A stretch of DNA of 64,000 bases from Orychophragmus violaceus. Its lineage: Eukaryota > Streptophyta > Magnoliopsida > Brassicales > Brassicaceae. This document shows positions 11,672-23,005 of the stretch, piece by piece. A program made the position numbers and the translations under genes. Each line of letters begins with the position of its first letter. Position 1 is the stretch's first letter. The DNA is taken from assembly GCA_030180135.1 (NCBI GenBank), contig CM058239.1, positions 73,911,823-73,975,822 of the forward strand. The letters are read 5' to 3'. The notes beneath the pieces were generated by a model, which saw nothing but the letters and a program-made list of their open reading frames with translations, was not told the origin of the DNA and ran no database searches.

Positions 11672-12540
11672 ATCTCCCACTTGTACTGGAATCTCTGTAT
11701 TCATAATCCCTTTGTCTCAATATCTCGATTAGTCATAAGGCAAGATGAGTGTCATCCTTATAAAGCCTAATCTTGTTCATCGGACTCTGATTTGATACTG
11801 ACAATCCAAACGACTCGGGACAGTCCGTTTGAGCATGGCCATGCATTTTCCAGTATTCAAATCTCCGATTGGCCTAGAGATATTCACTCCATTTATATTG
11901 AAGGGACAAATCCCGTCTTGTTCCATCACTGTAAACTACTCATTTCGTAATACACCCAAACAAGGTCCTTATAGCTATCGCATAACGACAGCGTTAGACA
12001 ATGATCAAAGCGCATCAGTTCATGTGCAGTCACATGCATGCGAACTCAGGTCTAAGGACTATACTCTATAGTCGTAGTAAGAATCTCTTATGACACAGAT
12101 ATAAATATCCTGAAGAGTTCTTATAAGCGGGTCATGTCCGGTCGTATGTTCCCAAACATACACCTATGTACTGACTTTGATGCCGCGCATCTATGACACA
12201 CTGAGACTTTGTCATAAGTCACGTACCAATCCAGTCTCACACGGTTGTTGGTGTTCCAATTTCAACAACCTTCGACTAGGGACAAGATGATATAAGCCAT
12301 CTATCAAATATAGGGTCTCATGATCAAGCTAAATGACTTCGATGACTCAAGATCAAGTCATTTACTTCGATGACCTATAAAATGGTTCATATCATTTTGG
12401 AACGATTATTTCATCACAGTTAAAATAATCTTGAAATAATAATTTCATTATTAAACATCTCAAATGTTTTACAAGAACATAACAATAACTAAATAAAGCC
12501 CTTTAATAACTCCCACTGAAATTAAGACTACATCTTAATT
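11672..12540 (-). other. 3' non-coding region of the outer Copia
   Basis: Lies between the pol remnant and the 3' LTR. It matches the equivalent region of the inner element (15914-16770) closely over most of its length, unlike the pol gene beside it. Such retention points to cis-acting signals, for example for second-strand priming or RNA handling, though the function is inferred. A plus-strand 80-codon frame here is discussed under findings. Confidence 0.75.
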
Positions 12541-15008
12541 TCACTTATCCTACAGCAACAGTCCGCGACTCGTGCTTAGGCCTAAGGAGTGGCTTCGTTA
12601 ATAGATTAGCAACGTTCTCATTCGTTGAAACTTGCTGATCTACTTAACATCTCTGTCATTTATCTCACGAAATAGGTTATACCTATCCTCAAGGTGTTTG
12701 GACCTCTGATGTGCAGCTAGTTTCATCTATGCTGGAATCACATCAAGTTCAGTGATGAACTCTTCTTTCCAAACAACCTCTTTCGCCGCTTCCCAAGCTG
12801 CGAAAGATTCAGCTTAAGTCATGGAGTCAGCAACAGTGCCGTGCACCGCCAGACAAACACAAGATATAACCGGACTGTGACCGGAAATCATCTTTGTCTG
12901 TTGGAAACTTGCCTTTCAGACTCTATCGACTTATAGCACCTTACTTTCTCCGTAAATCAAGAACTTATCCTTAGTATTCCTCAAATACTTTAGGACATAC
13001 TTTAGGAAACTTGATTCTTTGCTGGATTTGACTGGTCTTTATTTGTCTTGCTTAACATTAAAGCAACATCAAACAAGTATGTTTCATGGCATACATGATA
13101 GATCCAATTGCCGACGCATATGGGATCTCATCCATGCATTTAAGCTCAGCAGTTATCTTAGGATACTGTATCTTGCTTAACTTAATGCCATGTGACATTG
13201 GCATAAAACCCTTCTTGGATTGCTCAAAACGTGTAGGACTTTGTCAATCTAAGAATCCTGACTTTGTCCTACCAGCTCTTTTGGATCTCTATCTTTAGAT
13301 CCAAAATCCAAGAACTACGTGGCTTTACCCATGTCAATCATAAAACCAACTCCCAAGCTAGTCCTTAACCGACTACAGCGTTGGGACATTATATCCGAGA
13401 ATCAGTATGTCATCGACATACACTTTGAGAAATGCAATATTGCTCCCACTAATCTATTAGTAAACACACAGTTCCGCTTCGTTCCTGTTCAAGTCAAAAC
13501 CTTGACTACTTCAACAGAACGAAGATTCCAACTCCGATATGTTTGCTTCCATCCATGTATGGATCGATGAAGCCAACTTACACAAAATGTAATTCTTCGG
13601 AGTCTGGGCTCACTTTCGCTTCCTTGAATTTCGCAGATTCGTCGCTTTCAATGATCATCAGATCATGCGAACATTCAATGATCATCAGGCTGAACTAATG
13701 ACGAGAATTCACTCTCGGATTAGTGACTGATTCTTTCATATCTGCGAACTTCAGGCTCCACAGGTGTAGATTCTACAGAAATCTGTAAATCCTTCCGCTG
13801 CTCTCCCTCAATAGGTTAAGCAGCCTCCTTTATTTCTCGAATTTCTTCGAGTTGTACTTTTACTCCCACTGTTCTTCTTGGAAAGTAACTTCCCTTCTTA
13901 GAAAACAGAATGGTCGTAAAAAGTACCGAGCCTTGGTTTCCCTAAGAAAACTTCGAGTTATACTTTTACTCCCACTGTTCTTCTTGGGAAATAACTTCCC
14001 TTCTTAGAAAACAGAATGGACGTAAAAGTAATAAGCCTTGGTTTCCCTGGGACAACCAGCGAAGTAGCTCAACTACTAATACTCAGTAAAGACGAATTTG
14101 GATCGATTCCAATCCACATTTACGTGGTGTCTTTCAACTGATATTGGTGGAACTATTTTAGCGTAAACTTAGATATTTCTAGAGCGTTATTCTTAAAATA
14201 TCATGGAAGATTCGTGTGATTCATCTTTAATCATTTCTAATAAGATCTGATTCTTTCTCACAGAAACACCTTCAGGTTTTCAGGAGAAATGAGCTGTGAA
14301 ACGATTTCACACTCATTAAGATGATCACACAATCAATGACTTAAGTATTCTCACTCGTGATTTAATCCAGAGTCTTAATACTTTTGTCATTCAGATCCTA
14401 TACTTCATTCTGGAACTCTTTCGACCATGTCAAAGAATTCCGACTTGTGTCTCATCAAATGAACACAGTCACACTCACTGAAGTAATCAGTAGAGACAAT
14501 GAAGTACAGGAAATTTTCTCTGGCATTACTGCTCATTGGGCCACATACATCAGTATGTTCTAGGTCCAATAAGCCTTTGGGCCTTTCTCTAGCTCGGCTA
14601 AGATAGGCCCTTTTTCCTTTTGGTCCACTAAACAGAATTCAAGTCTCATAAGATATTTTATCAAATGAGCCCAACATTCCATGACTATGGGATTTCTGAA
14701 TCCGACTTACTCTATGTGACCAAGACTTTATGCCAAGAAAAATCAGGTTTAATTCATCAGATTTAAACCAATTCGGTATTTATGTTACATTTAGGCACTC
14801 TTTGGTTTAAGATATAAAACCCATTCCATGAATAGGGTGCTACAATTAATATTTCATTAAGATCAAAAGAACAAAACTTGTCTTTTATCAAAATGAAAAA
14901 CATTCAAATTCTTACAAGAAAATGAAAGACAATTCTGCTTAAAGCAGGTACATTGTAGCAATTACTTAATACAAAACCAAGCCTAAAAGGGATCTATAAG
15001 TGAAAACC
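12541..15008 (-). pseudogene. Decayed integrase-RT-RNase H of the outer Copia
   Basis: The region aligns by eye with the inner polyprotein gene (for example 13310-13570 with the RT segment at 17650-17900, and 12560-12960 with RNase H), but no minus-strand frame longer than a few dozen codons survives. It is about half a kilobase shorter than the intact counterpart, so deletions as well as frameshifts are present. A 106-bp tandem duplication lies inside it (13845-14056). This decay is much older than the near-identical LTRs would allow if the element had moved on its own enzymes. Confidence 0.8.
13845..14056. repeat. 106-bp tandem duplication in the dead pol region
   Basis: Two imperfect copies begin at 13845 and 13951, each starting CTTCGAGTT and ending near GCCTTGGTTTCCC. 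The copies differ at several bases, so this duplication predates the last transposition. Confidence 0.8.
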
Positions 15009-15285
15009 CTACGGCTGAGGCAGCATCCCAAGCTCCTTCCAGACATGTAGTTTCACTTGCCCTTCCTTCAACGTTCTACTGTTGCTTAGGCTCTGCATAT
15101 TATCACAAATATCAGTGCCACAACCAGTATCCAATACCTTTAAGGTAGAACTTGAAGTAATAACATGAATACCTGAGGAAGTAGTCTCATACATCGACTT
15201 TAACTCCTCATCATCTTCCATGAATTTAATGCAATTTCTCTTCCAATGCCCTGTCTCCTTACAGTAGCAGCACTTACCAACGCAA
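15009..15285 (-). pseudogene. Outer Copia gag C-terminus and protease start
   Basis: Reading leftwards from the inner insertion, the frame continues from the gag part at 23006. It encodes an intact CCHC zinc knuckle (CYCKETGHWKRNC) that binds RNA in the gag particle, then the protease motif LDTGCG. It stops at 15009, 70 codons after the nearest Met. The inner element inserted just before the knuckle, and the TSD CGCAA lies in this coding sequence. Confidence 0.8.
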
Positions 15286-15913
15286 TGTTGGAAAGTTTAG
15301 ACTCTTGGTTCAATTCTCAGATTAGTTGAACCTACTAAACATGCATTAGATCTAGGTGTTCTTATTTAGAAACATATGATCTCACCTTTTACCTGTTTGT
15401 TTGCAGCGGAATTAATGAACAGGTCAATGATCAGGGAGATACACCGAGAGATGGATCCTCCAAAGGCTCACACACGCAATCACCGGAAATTGGCTGCTAG
15501 ACCACAAGGAGAGAGGCGCCAGAAAGAGAGGAGAATCGCGGCTAGGGTTGGGTTCAGGGAGAAGAGAATTGGCTTTTAGTCAATTAAAAGCCTTCTCTTT
15601 CCCTTTTGGGCTTTTGGGCCCAATCTGATTAAATTCCATTTAATCAGACCCATTAGTCTTTCTCTCTTAGTACGACAAATGCCTAGCACTTTTGTCGTAC
15701 TTCTGCTAAGCCGTTCCAACATTATTTCCAGCTAGCTTAAGCGTGTGACCCATATGGGATCATACAATAAAGGCAATAAGTCCAAGACTTATAGATCATG
15801 AGCGGACTCTAGCAAGCCATCATGACCCCCAGCATTGTATGACTTATGTCTGATCACTGACATACTCTTACGTTATAGAGACAGTACAGAGATTGCTGGA
15901 CACAATTCCAACA
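15286..15913 (-). repeat. 3' LTR of the inner Copia
   Basis: TGTTGGAAAG to AATTCCAACA, giving inverted TGTTGGAA/TTCCAACA ends. A polypurine tract (GTGGGAGAT on the minus strand) adjoins at 15914. Confidence 0.95.
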
Positions 15914-16770
15914 ATCTCCCACTTGAACTGGAATCTCTGTATTCATAATCCCTTTCGTCTCAATATCTCGATTAGTCATAAGGCAAGATTAGTGTCATCC
16001 TTATAAAGCCTAATCTTGTTCATCGGACTCTGATTTGATACTGACAATACAAACGACTCGGGAAAGTCCGTTTGAGCATGGCCATGCGTTTTCCAGTATT
16101 CAAATCTCCGATTGGCCTAGAGATATTCACTCCATTTATATTGGAGGGACAAATCCCATCTTGTTCCATCACTGTAAACTACTCATTTCATGATGTACCC
16201 AAACAAGGTCCTTATAGCTATCGCAGAACGATAGCGTTAGACAATGATCAAAGTGCATCAGTCCATATGCAGTCACATGCATGCGAACTCAGGTCTAAGG
16301 ACTATACTCTATAGTCGTAGTAAGAATCTCTTATGACACAGATATAAATATCCTGAAGAGTTCTTATTAGCGGGTCTTGTCCGGTTGTATGTTCCCAACA
16401 TACACCTATGTACTGACTTTGATGCCGAGCATCTATGACACACTGAGACTTTGTCATAAGTCACGTACCAATCCAATCTTGCACGGTTGTTGGTGTTCCA
16501 ATTTCAATAACCTTCGACTGGGGACAGGATGATATAAAACATTTATCAAATATAGGATCTCATGATCAAGCTAAATGACTTCGATGACTCAAGATCAAAT
16601 CATTTACTTCGATGACCTATAAAATGGTTCATATCATTTTGGAACGATTATTTCATCACAGTTAAAATAATCTTGAAATAATAATTTCATTAAAACATAA
16701 ATAATAATGTTTTACAAGAACATATCAAATAACTAAAATAAAGCTCACAAAACTCCCACTCAAATTTAGA
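15914..16770 (-). other. 3' non-coding region of the inner Copia
   Basis: 857 bp from the polyprotein stop to the 3' LTR. It is very similar to 11672-12540 of the outer element. No minus-strand coding frame is present. The plus-strand frame 16072-16314 has a conserved counterpart, but the substitutions do not look protein-constrained (see findings). Confidence 0.75.
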
Positions 16771-19700
16771 TTACATTTCAATGTTTCTAATGCCTACAGC
16801 TTCAGTCAGGAACTCGAGCTTAGGCCTTGGGAGTGGCTTTGTCAACGGATCAGCGACATTATCATCTGTCGGAACTCGGCTGATCTTGACTTCCTTTCTA
16901 TTAATGATGTCACGTATCAAGTGATATCTTCTTTGAACATGCTTGGATTTCTGGTGTGATCTTGGTTCCTTTGCCTGAGCTATAGCACCATTGTTGTCAC
17001 AAAACAGTGCCAGAGGCTCAGCCGCATCTGGTATCACACCTAGTTCCATAATGAACTTTCGTATCCAAACAGCTTCCTTCGCTGCTTCTGAGGCGGCGAT
17101 ATATTCAGCTTCCGTAGTGGAATCAGCAACGGTGTCCTGCTTGGAGCTTCTCCAACTTACTGCACCGCCATTCAGACAAAAGACATAACCGGACTGTGAC
17201 CGGAAATCATCTGTGTCTGTCTGGAAACTTGCGTCCGTGAATCCACTGACTTTAAGCACATCACTTCCACCGTACACCAAGAATTTATCCTTAGTATGTC
17301 TTAGATACTTCAAGATATTCTTTACGGCAATCCAATGGTTTTCACCTGGATTTGACTGGTATCTACTCGTCATGCTCAATGCATAAGCAACATCAGGACG
17401 AGTACAGATCATGGCATACATGACAGATCCTATTGCAGATGCATAAGGAATATTCTTCATGCGCTCAAGCTCAGCAGCCGACGTAGGGCTCTGCTTCTTG
17501 CTTAGCGTTGTGCCATGTACCATTGGCGTGAAGCCTTTCTTGGAATCTTTCATGCTGAATCTGTGTAGGACTTTGTCAATGTATGAGTCTTGACACAAGC
17601 CTATCAGCCTCTTAGGTCTATCCCGATAGATCCTAATTCCAAGAACGTATGCGGCTTCACCCATGTCTTTCATGGAAAAACAACTTCCAAGCCAGTCTTT
17701 TACAGACTTCAGCATTGGAACGTCGTTTCCGAGAAGCAGTATGTCATCGACATACAGAATAAGAAATACAATTTTGCTCCCACTAGTTTTCTTATACACG
17801 CATTGTTCTTCTTCGTTTCTGATGAAGTCAAATTGCTTGATCGCTTCATCAAAACGAAGATTCCAGCTCCTCGATGCTTGCTTCAATCCATAAATGGATT
17901 TATGAAGCTTGCATACTTTCCCAGCATTCTTTGGATCTATGTAACCGTCAGGTTGCGTCATATACACATCCTCTTCCAGAATTCCATTCAGGAAGGCGGT
18001 TTTCACGTCCATCTGCCAAATTTCATAATCATGAAAAGCTGCAGTTGCTAGTAGAATCCGAATAGATTTCATCATAGCCACCGGTGAATAGGTTTCATCG
18101 TAGTCCACACCGTGAACTTGTCTGAAACCTTTTGCCACCAACCTGGCTTTATAAATCTGGACATTTCCATCCACGTCAATCTTCTTCTTGAAGATCCATT
18201 TGCACTCGATGGCTTTTACACCAACGGGTAAGTCAACCAACGAAAAGACTTGGTTGACCGACATGGAGTCCATTTCGGAATCAGTGGCCTTGCGCCACTT
18301 AGAGGAATCTGGGCCCATCATAGCTTGATTGAAGTTCGATGGTTCATCACCATCAATGATCAAAAGATCATGACAGTCAGTCACGAGGAATCCCTGATAT
18401 CTCTCGGGTTCGTGACGGATCCTCCCGGATCTTCGAACTTCAGGTACTACAGGTTCAGGCTCTACAATTTCTTGTAGATCCTCCTGCTGCTCTTCCTCAT
18501 TAGGTTGAGCAGTATCCTGTTCATCTTGAATTTCTTCAAGCAGTACCTTACTCCCACTGTCTTTCTTAGAGAGAAACTCTCTCTCAAGAAAGTTACAATC
18601 CCGGGCAACAAGGATCTTGTTCTCGGAACGTAGATAGAAGTAATAAGCCTTGGTTTCCCGTGGATAACCAATGAAGTAGCATTTGTCAGATTTTGGTGTA
18701 AGCTTGTCTGAGATTAATCTCTTGACATAGGCTTCACAACCCCAAATTCTTAGATAAGACAGTACTGGAGCCACTCCAGTCCATAATTCATATGGTGTCT
18801 TTGCTACTGCTTTTGATGGCGCTCTGTTTAATGTGAACACTGCTGTTAGCAGAGCATATCCCCAAAGGGATATTGGAAGGTCTGTGTGACTCATCATAGA
18901 TCGAACCATATCCAATAAGGTCCGATTTCTCCTCTCAGACACACCATTCCATTGAGGTGTTCCAGGAGGAGTGAGTTGGGATACAATCCCACACTCTCTC
19001 AGATGATCACTGAATTCTTGGCTTAAGTATTCTCCTCCTCGGTCGGACCGAAGAGCCTTAATGCTTTTGCCAAGTTGGTTCTGTACTTCATTTTGGAATT
19101 CTCTGAACTTCTCAAAAGATTCAGACTTATGTTTCATCAAGTAAACATATCCATACCTACTGAAATCATCAGTGAAGGTAATGAAGTACTGATAGTTTCC
19201 TCTTGCATTAGTGGACATTGGGCCACACACATCAGTGTGTATCAGGCCCAATAAGTCACTGGCCCTCTCGTTAGGTTTATTAAAGGGGGCCCGTGTCATT
19301 TTGCCCATCATGCAGGATTCGCATTTCTCACATGACTCAAAGTCAAATGAGCCAAGAAGTCCATTCGAATGGAGCCTCTTGATGCGTTTCTCGCTGATGT
19401 GCCCTAAACGACAATGCCATAGAAACGTTCGGTTTTCCTCATTAGGTTTAAACCGTTTTGTATTGATGTTATAAATTGGCGCGGATTGATCGAGTATGTA
19501 AAGCCCATTCGTAAGAGGGGCCGAACCATAGAACAAATTGTTGCGATTGAAGGAACATAATTTATTCTTAACTGAAAAATCATAACCTTCCAAATCCAAC
19601 AAAGAAATTGAAATAATATTTCTGCTTATAGCAGGTACAAAATAACAATTATTAAGTTCTAAAATCAATCCCGAAGGTAAAGACAACAAGTAAGTTCCTA

Positions 19701-20748
19701 CAGCTAGTGCTGAAACTTTCGCTCCATTCCCAACTCGTAGTTCCACTTGTCCTTGCTTCAGCCTTCTACTGTTGCTGAGTGCCTGCATATTAGTACAAAT
19801 ATGAGCCCCACAACCAGTATCCATGACCCATGAGGTATTATCAGAAGTAGTTGTATTAACTTCTATAACAAAAATACCTGATGAAGAAGTCTCGAAAGTC
19901 TTCTTCTTTAATTCCTTTAGACCTTCCTGGAATTTCTTGCAATCTCTTCTCCAATGCCCCAGTTCTTTGCAGAACCTGCACATGTCAGTAGGCCCAGCCT
20001 TGGACTTGGGCTTGGGCTTTGGCGTGTCTGAGTCCACGACTTGGACACCCTTGGCCTTTCCCTTATCCTTAGCAGAAGACTTCTTAAACCCCTTGCCCTT
20101 CTGTACCATAAGTACATTGGGGTCCTTGGCGGGTTTCTTCAAGTTGGGCTCTGCAGTCTTGAGCATTCCGTGAAGCTCAGGCAGTGTCTTACTCAAGCCA
20201 TGCATGTTAAAGTTCAGAATGAACTGATCATAGCTTGCAGGTAAAGACTGCAGAATGATGTCGCAGGCAAGTTCCTGGCTGATTGGGCAGTCGAGTTTGT
20301 GAAGATGATCGAGATAACCCATCATCTTCAACACATGAGGACTCACTGCCGCATTCGCAGCCAACTTACAGTCCAAGAGGTTCTTAACTGTCTGGAACCT
20401 CTCGGTCCTAGCCTGCTCCTGAAAAAGCGATTTCAGGCTTGCCATGATCTCGATTGGAGACAATACACTCTCGAACTGCTTTTGCAGCTCTGGAGTCATT
20501 GTCACCAACATCAGGCAATAAACATCATTTTCATCTGACGAATGCTTTTCCCAAGCATTGTGCAGAGTCCTGGCAGCATTGGCAAGAGGCCTCTCGGGGA
20601 GGGGATCTCGAAGGACATAATCCTTCTTCTCCTGCTTGAGGACCAGCCTCAAGTTCCTTGACCATGTCAGGAAGTTCGTTCCAGTCAGCTTCTCCTTCTC
20701 GAGAACAGACCGGATCGAGAACGTGTTTTGTGTGCTTGTAGTAGTCAT
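16771..20748 (-). CDS. Copia gag-pol polyprotein, 1325 aa, intact
   Basis: A single frame from ATG 20748. Gag (about 1-250) opens NTFSIRSVLEKEKL and LTGTNFLTWSRNLRL. A CCHC knuckle uses C257, C260, H265 and C270. The aspartic protease motif is D310-T-G. Integrase has the zinc-binding H445/H450 and C476/C479 and a catalytic triad D506, D569, E605, with exactly 35 residues between the last two. Reverse transcriptase (about 830-1080) has WQMDVKTAFLNG and YVDD at 999-1002. RNase H (about 1165-1305) has D1172, E1213 and D1251 and ends ADPLTKPLP. Length and domain order (integrase before RT) are those of plant Ty1/copia. It makes the particle, copies the RNA to cDNA and integrates it. No catalytic residue I checked is missing. 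Confidence 0.96.
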   Translation of the reverse strand: MTTTSTQNTFSIRSVLEKEKLTGTNFLTWSRNLRLVLKQEKKDYVLRDPLPERPLANAARTLHNAWEKHSSDENDVYCLMLVTMTPELQKQFESVLSPIEIMASLKSLFQEQARTERFQTVKNLLDCKLAANAAVSPHVLKMMGYLDHLHKLDCPISQELACDIILQSLPASYDQFILNFNMHGLSKTLPELHGMLKTAEPNLKKPAKDPNVLMVQKGKGFKKSSAKDKGKAKGVQVVDSDTPKPKPKSKAGPTDMCRFCKELGHWRRDCKKFQEGLKELKKKTFETSSSGIFVIEVNTTTSDNTSWVMDTGCGAHICTNMQALSNSRRLKQGQVELRVGNGAKVSALAVGTYLLSLPSGLILELNNCYFVPAISRNIISISLLDLEGYDFSVKNKLCSFNRNNLFYGSAPLTNGLYILDQSAPIYNINTKRFKPNEENRTFLWHCRLGHISEKRIKRLHSNGLLGSFDFESCEKCESCMMGKMTRAPFNKPNERASDLLGLIHTDVCGPMSTNARGNYQYFITFTDDFSRYGYVYLMKHKSESFEKFREFQNEVQNQLGKSIKALRSDRGGEYLSQEFSDHLRECGIVSQLTPPGTPQWNGVSERRNRTLLDMVRSMMSHTDLPISLWGYALLTAVFTLNRAPSKAVAKTPYELWTGVAPVLSYLRIWGCEAYVKRLISDKLTPKSDKCYFIGYPRETKAYYFYLRSENKILVARDCNFLEREFLSKKDSGSKVLLEEIQDEQDTAQPNEEEQQEDLQEIVEPEPVVPEVRRSGRIRHEPERYQGFLVTDCHDLLIIDGDEPSNFNQAMMGPDSSKWRKATDSEMDSMSVNQVFSLVDLPVGVKAIECKWIFKKKIDVDGNVQIYKARLVAKGFRQVHGVDYDETYSPVAMMKSIRILLATAAFHDYEIWQMDVKTAFLNGILEEDVYMTQPDGYIDPKNAGKVCKLHKSIYGLKQASRSWNLRFDEAIKQFDFIRNEEEQCVYKKTSGSKIVFLILYVDDILLLGNDVPMLKSVKDWLGSCFSMKDMGEAAYVLGIRIYRDRPKRLIGLCQDSYIDKVLHRFSMKDSKKGFTPMVHGTTLSKKQSPTSAAELERMKNIPYASAIGSVMYAMICTRPDVAYALSMTSRYQSNPGENHWIAVKNILKYLRHTKDKFLVYGGSDVLKVSGFTDASFQTDTDDFRSQSGYVFCLNGGAVSWRSSKQDTVADSTTEAEYIAASEAAKEAVWIRKFIMELGVIPDAAEPLALFCDNNGAIAQAKEPRSHQKSKHVQRRYHLIRDIINRKEVKISRVPTDDNVADPLTKPLPRPKLEFLTEAVGIRNIEM

Positions 20749-22363
20749 ATCTGAAATATATAAATAAAAAGGTTATTAGTTATATGTTCAAAATGATTAA
20801 TCTCTTATTAAAGTATAATATGATTAATCATGCATTATATTCAATAACCTAAGTTACCCTCAATAGAATATAATGATTCCAAGATCCACATATAACTAAG
20901 ATCAAAGTGGGCCACTGGCCGTCACCCAACCTTAGCTTATATCGGTAAGCCCTATTTCGGCTAATTATATCCGTGATATAACTCTTGGTTGTGAATCTGG
21001 GCCCGAGGCCCAATCCACCCTGATGTCTCAAGGCCCGGGACTCCCGATGGCCTAGTCAAGAAAACCGGACTATACAGTCATGTAATCATTAATGTCTGGG
21101 ACTCCCAATGACATTTATGAATCACAAACCGTCTTACCCACGCAAAAGCAGACATCCTCACACTGTAAGGCCATGAATGCAATTGAATGGGCTTTGACAG
21201 CTGACATAGCCTGGACAAGACATCCAACGCTTGATATTATTTGAGGTTCGTAGGTTTATTAAAATCATTCCCAAAATAGAAGATTACTATTTCGGGAAAC
21301 TTTCTATTTATGGAAACCTACTATTTTTGGAAACTTTCTAAAATTGGAAACTTTCTAAAACCGGAAACTTTCTAACTTTAGAAACTTCTTTAAAATCCAA
21401 AACCCGCAAATTCAGAAACTTCTAATTTTGGAAACTTTCTAATTTCGAAATTTCGGAACTTTATAAAATTTAAAATCGAATTTCATAATTTTATTTTATA
21501 AAATAAGTTTTAAATTTAAATCTGAAGAATGACTCAATTAATGGCCCAATTGTTTTAACTTCTTGGCCCGAGGCCCAAGAATTGGTCCATGTCCAAGACA
21601 TGACCCAATTGTCCAATTAATTGACATAACCGGTCTGGTTCATTAAAACTGGTCTAACCAAGTTTCAATTACTACGATGACCACAATTGTCAACCGGTTA
21701 TTTACTAAACCGGATTTTCTCAATTTATTTGGTCCAACCAAATCAAATTAGAAATTCTGGTTTAGGCACTAAATCCAATAATTCTTTCGACATTGGATTC
21801 CTTATTCCGGTTTAACCAGATTTAATAAAATTATTAATCTGTTTATTAAACCAGAACGTAGATTTTTTAATTAAAATCTTTAACCGAGCCTTGAACCGAA
21901 CCGAATTAGTCACGAATCAAACCGAGTTGATCGTGACCTAATTTCCAGCCGTTCATCCAACATCGTCAGCCGGCCGCAATCCCAGGACGTGACCGTGTCG
22001 ACGACACTCGGGACAGCACGCGATCGGGACGGATGCTCGGCTTGGACGGACGCGATCGGGACGCACGGACGGTACGCGGGATGCACGGTCGTGACGCGAT
22101 GATCGATCGCGATCGTATGAAACGATCCGATCCGATCCGTCCGACCGGCCAAACCACCCGACCGTCCGACTCTCTCTCCCGACCATACCATTCAGCCGAT
22201 CCAAACCTGAGTCATATAGCTCAGTTTGCGATCTGTTTTAGTGTGTTTAGGGTTCTAATTCAGTTTCTTATGTGTTTTTCTTATCAGTAATGGATTCAAA
22301 ACACATCTAAACAGATTAAACAACCTAAACAATGAATCTAAAACAAGAAACCTAAGAACCAAT
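20749..22363 (-). other. Long untranslated leader of the inner Copia
   Basis: 1.6 kb between primer-binding site and gag ATG, unusually long for Copia. It contains a GC-rich, CpG-rich part (about 21940-22160) with repeated CGATCGGGACG-like words, a short array of GGAAACTTTCTAAAA-like units (about 21290-21440), and GGGCCCGAGGCCC-type palindromes. It is nearly the same as the outer element's leader (23745-25455). Short frames in the GC-rich part have no conserved start and are not believed to be genes. Confidence 0.8.
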
Positions 22364-22376
22364 GGCTCTGATACCA
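22364..22376 (-). other. Primer-binding site of the inner Copia
   Basis: TGGTATCAGAGCC on the minus strand, one base from the LTR, matching the initiator-Met tRNA 3' end complement. Confidence 0.9.
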
Positions 22377-22377
22377 C

Positions 22378-23005
22378 TGTTGGAAAGTTTAGACTCTTGG
22401 TTCAATTCTCAGATTAGTTGAACCTACTAAACATGCATTAGATCTAGGTGTTCTTATTTAGAAACATATGATCTCACCTTTTACCTGTTTGTTTGCAGCG
22501 GAATTAATGAACAGGTCAATGATCAGGGAGATACACCGAGAGATGGATCCTCCAAAGGCTCACACACGCAATCACCGGAAATTGGCTGCTAGACCACAAG
22601 GAGAGAGGCGCCAGAAAGAGAGGAGAATCGCGGCTAGGGTTGGGTTCAGGGAGAAGAGAATTGGCTTTTAGTCAATTAAAAGCCTTCTCTTTCCCTTTTG
22701 GGCTTTTGGGCCCAATCTGATTAAATTCCATTTAATCAGACCCATTAGTCTTTCTCTCTTAGTACGACAAATGCCTAGCACTTTTGTCGTACTTCTGCTA
22801 AGCCGTTCCAACATTATTTCCAGCTAGCTTAAGCGTGTGACCCATATGGGATCATACAATAAAGGCAATAAGTCCAAGACTTATAGATCATGAGCGGACT
22901 CTAGCAAGCCATCATGACCCCCAGCATTGTATGACTTATGTCTGATCACTGACATACTCTTACGTTATAGAGACAGTACAGAGATTGCTGGACACAATTC
23001 CAACA
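22378..23005 (-). repeat. 5' LTR of the inner Copia
   Basis: Identical by eye to 15286-15913. It carries promoter (U3) and R/U5 functions for the minus-strand transcript. Confidence 0.95.
22761..22793 (-). promoter_or_regulatory. Conserved LTR hairpin, inner Copia
   Basis: Perfect 11-bp stem (AGTACGACAAA with TTTGTCGTACT) around the loop TGCCTAGCACT. The 3' LTR copy is at 15669-15701. The outer element keeps the same loop with changed stem bases that still mostly pair (11427-11459 and 25863-25895). The role is unknown; an RNA structure in R/U5 is one possibility. Confidence 0.6.

Larger units (their letters stand above)
15286..23005 (-). mobile_element. Inner Copia element, complete and apparently intact
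   Basis: 7,720 bp with 628-bp LTRs (15286-15913 and 22378-23005) that show no difference by eye. The TSD is CGCAA (15281-15285 and 23006-23010). Primer-binding site, leader, one uninterrupted gag-pol frame, 3' region and polypurine tract are all present in the expected order on the minus strand. It inserted into the gag gene of the outer Copia, so it is the youngest layer of this nest. It is a credible autonomous element and possible helper for its non-autonomous host. Confidence 0.95.

Noticed and set aside
17590..18051. Plus-strand 153-codon frame inside the inner Copia
   Set aside because: It is the complement of the conserved RT region. The constraint is on the minus-strand polyprotein.
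21910..22290. Arg/Asp-rich short frames in the GC-rich leader
   Set aside because: Open on both strands because of GC-rich repeats; not conserved as proteins between the two leaders.
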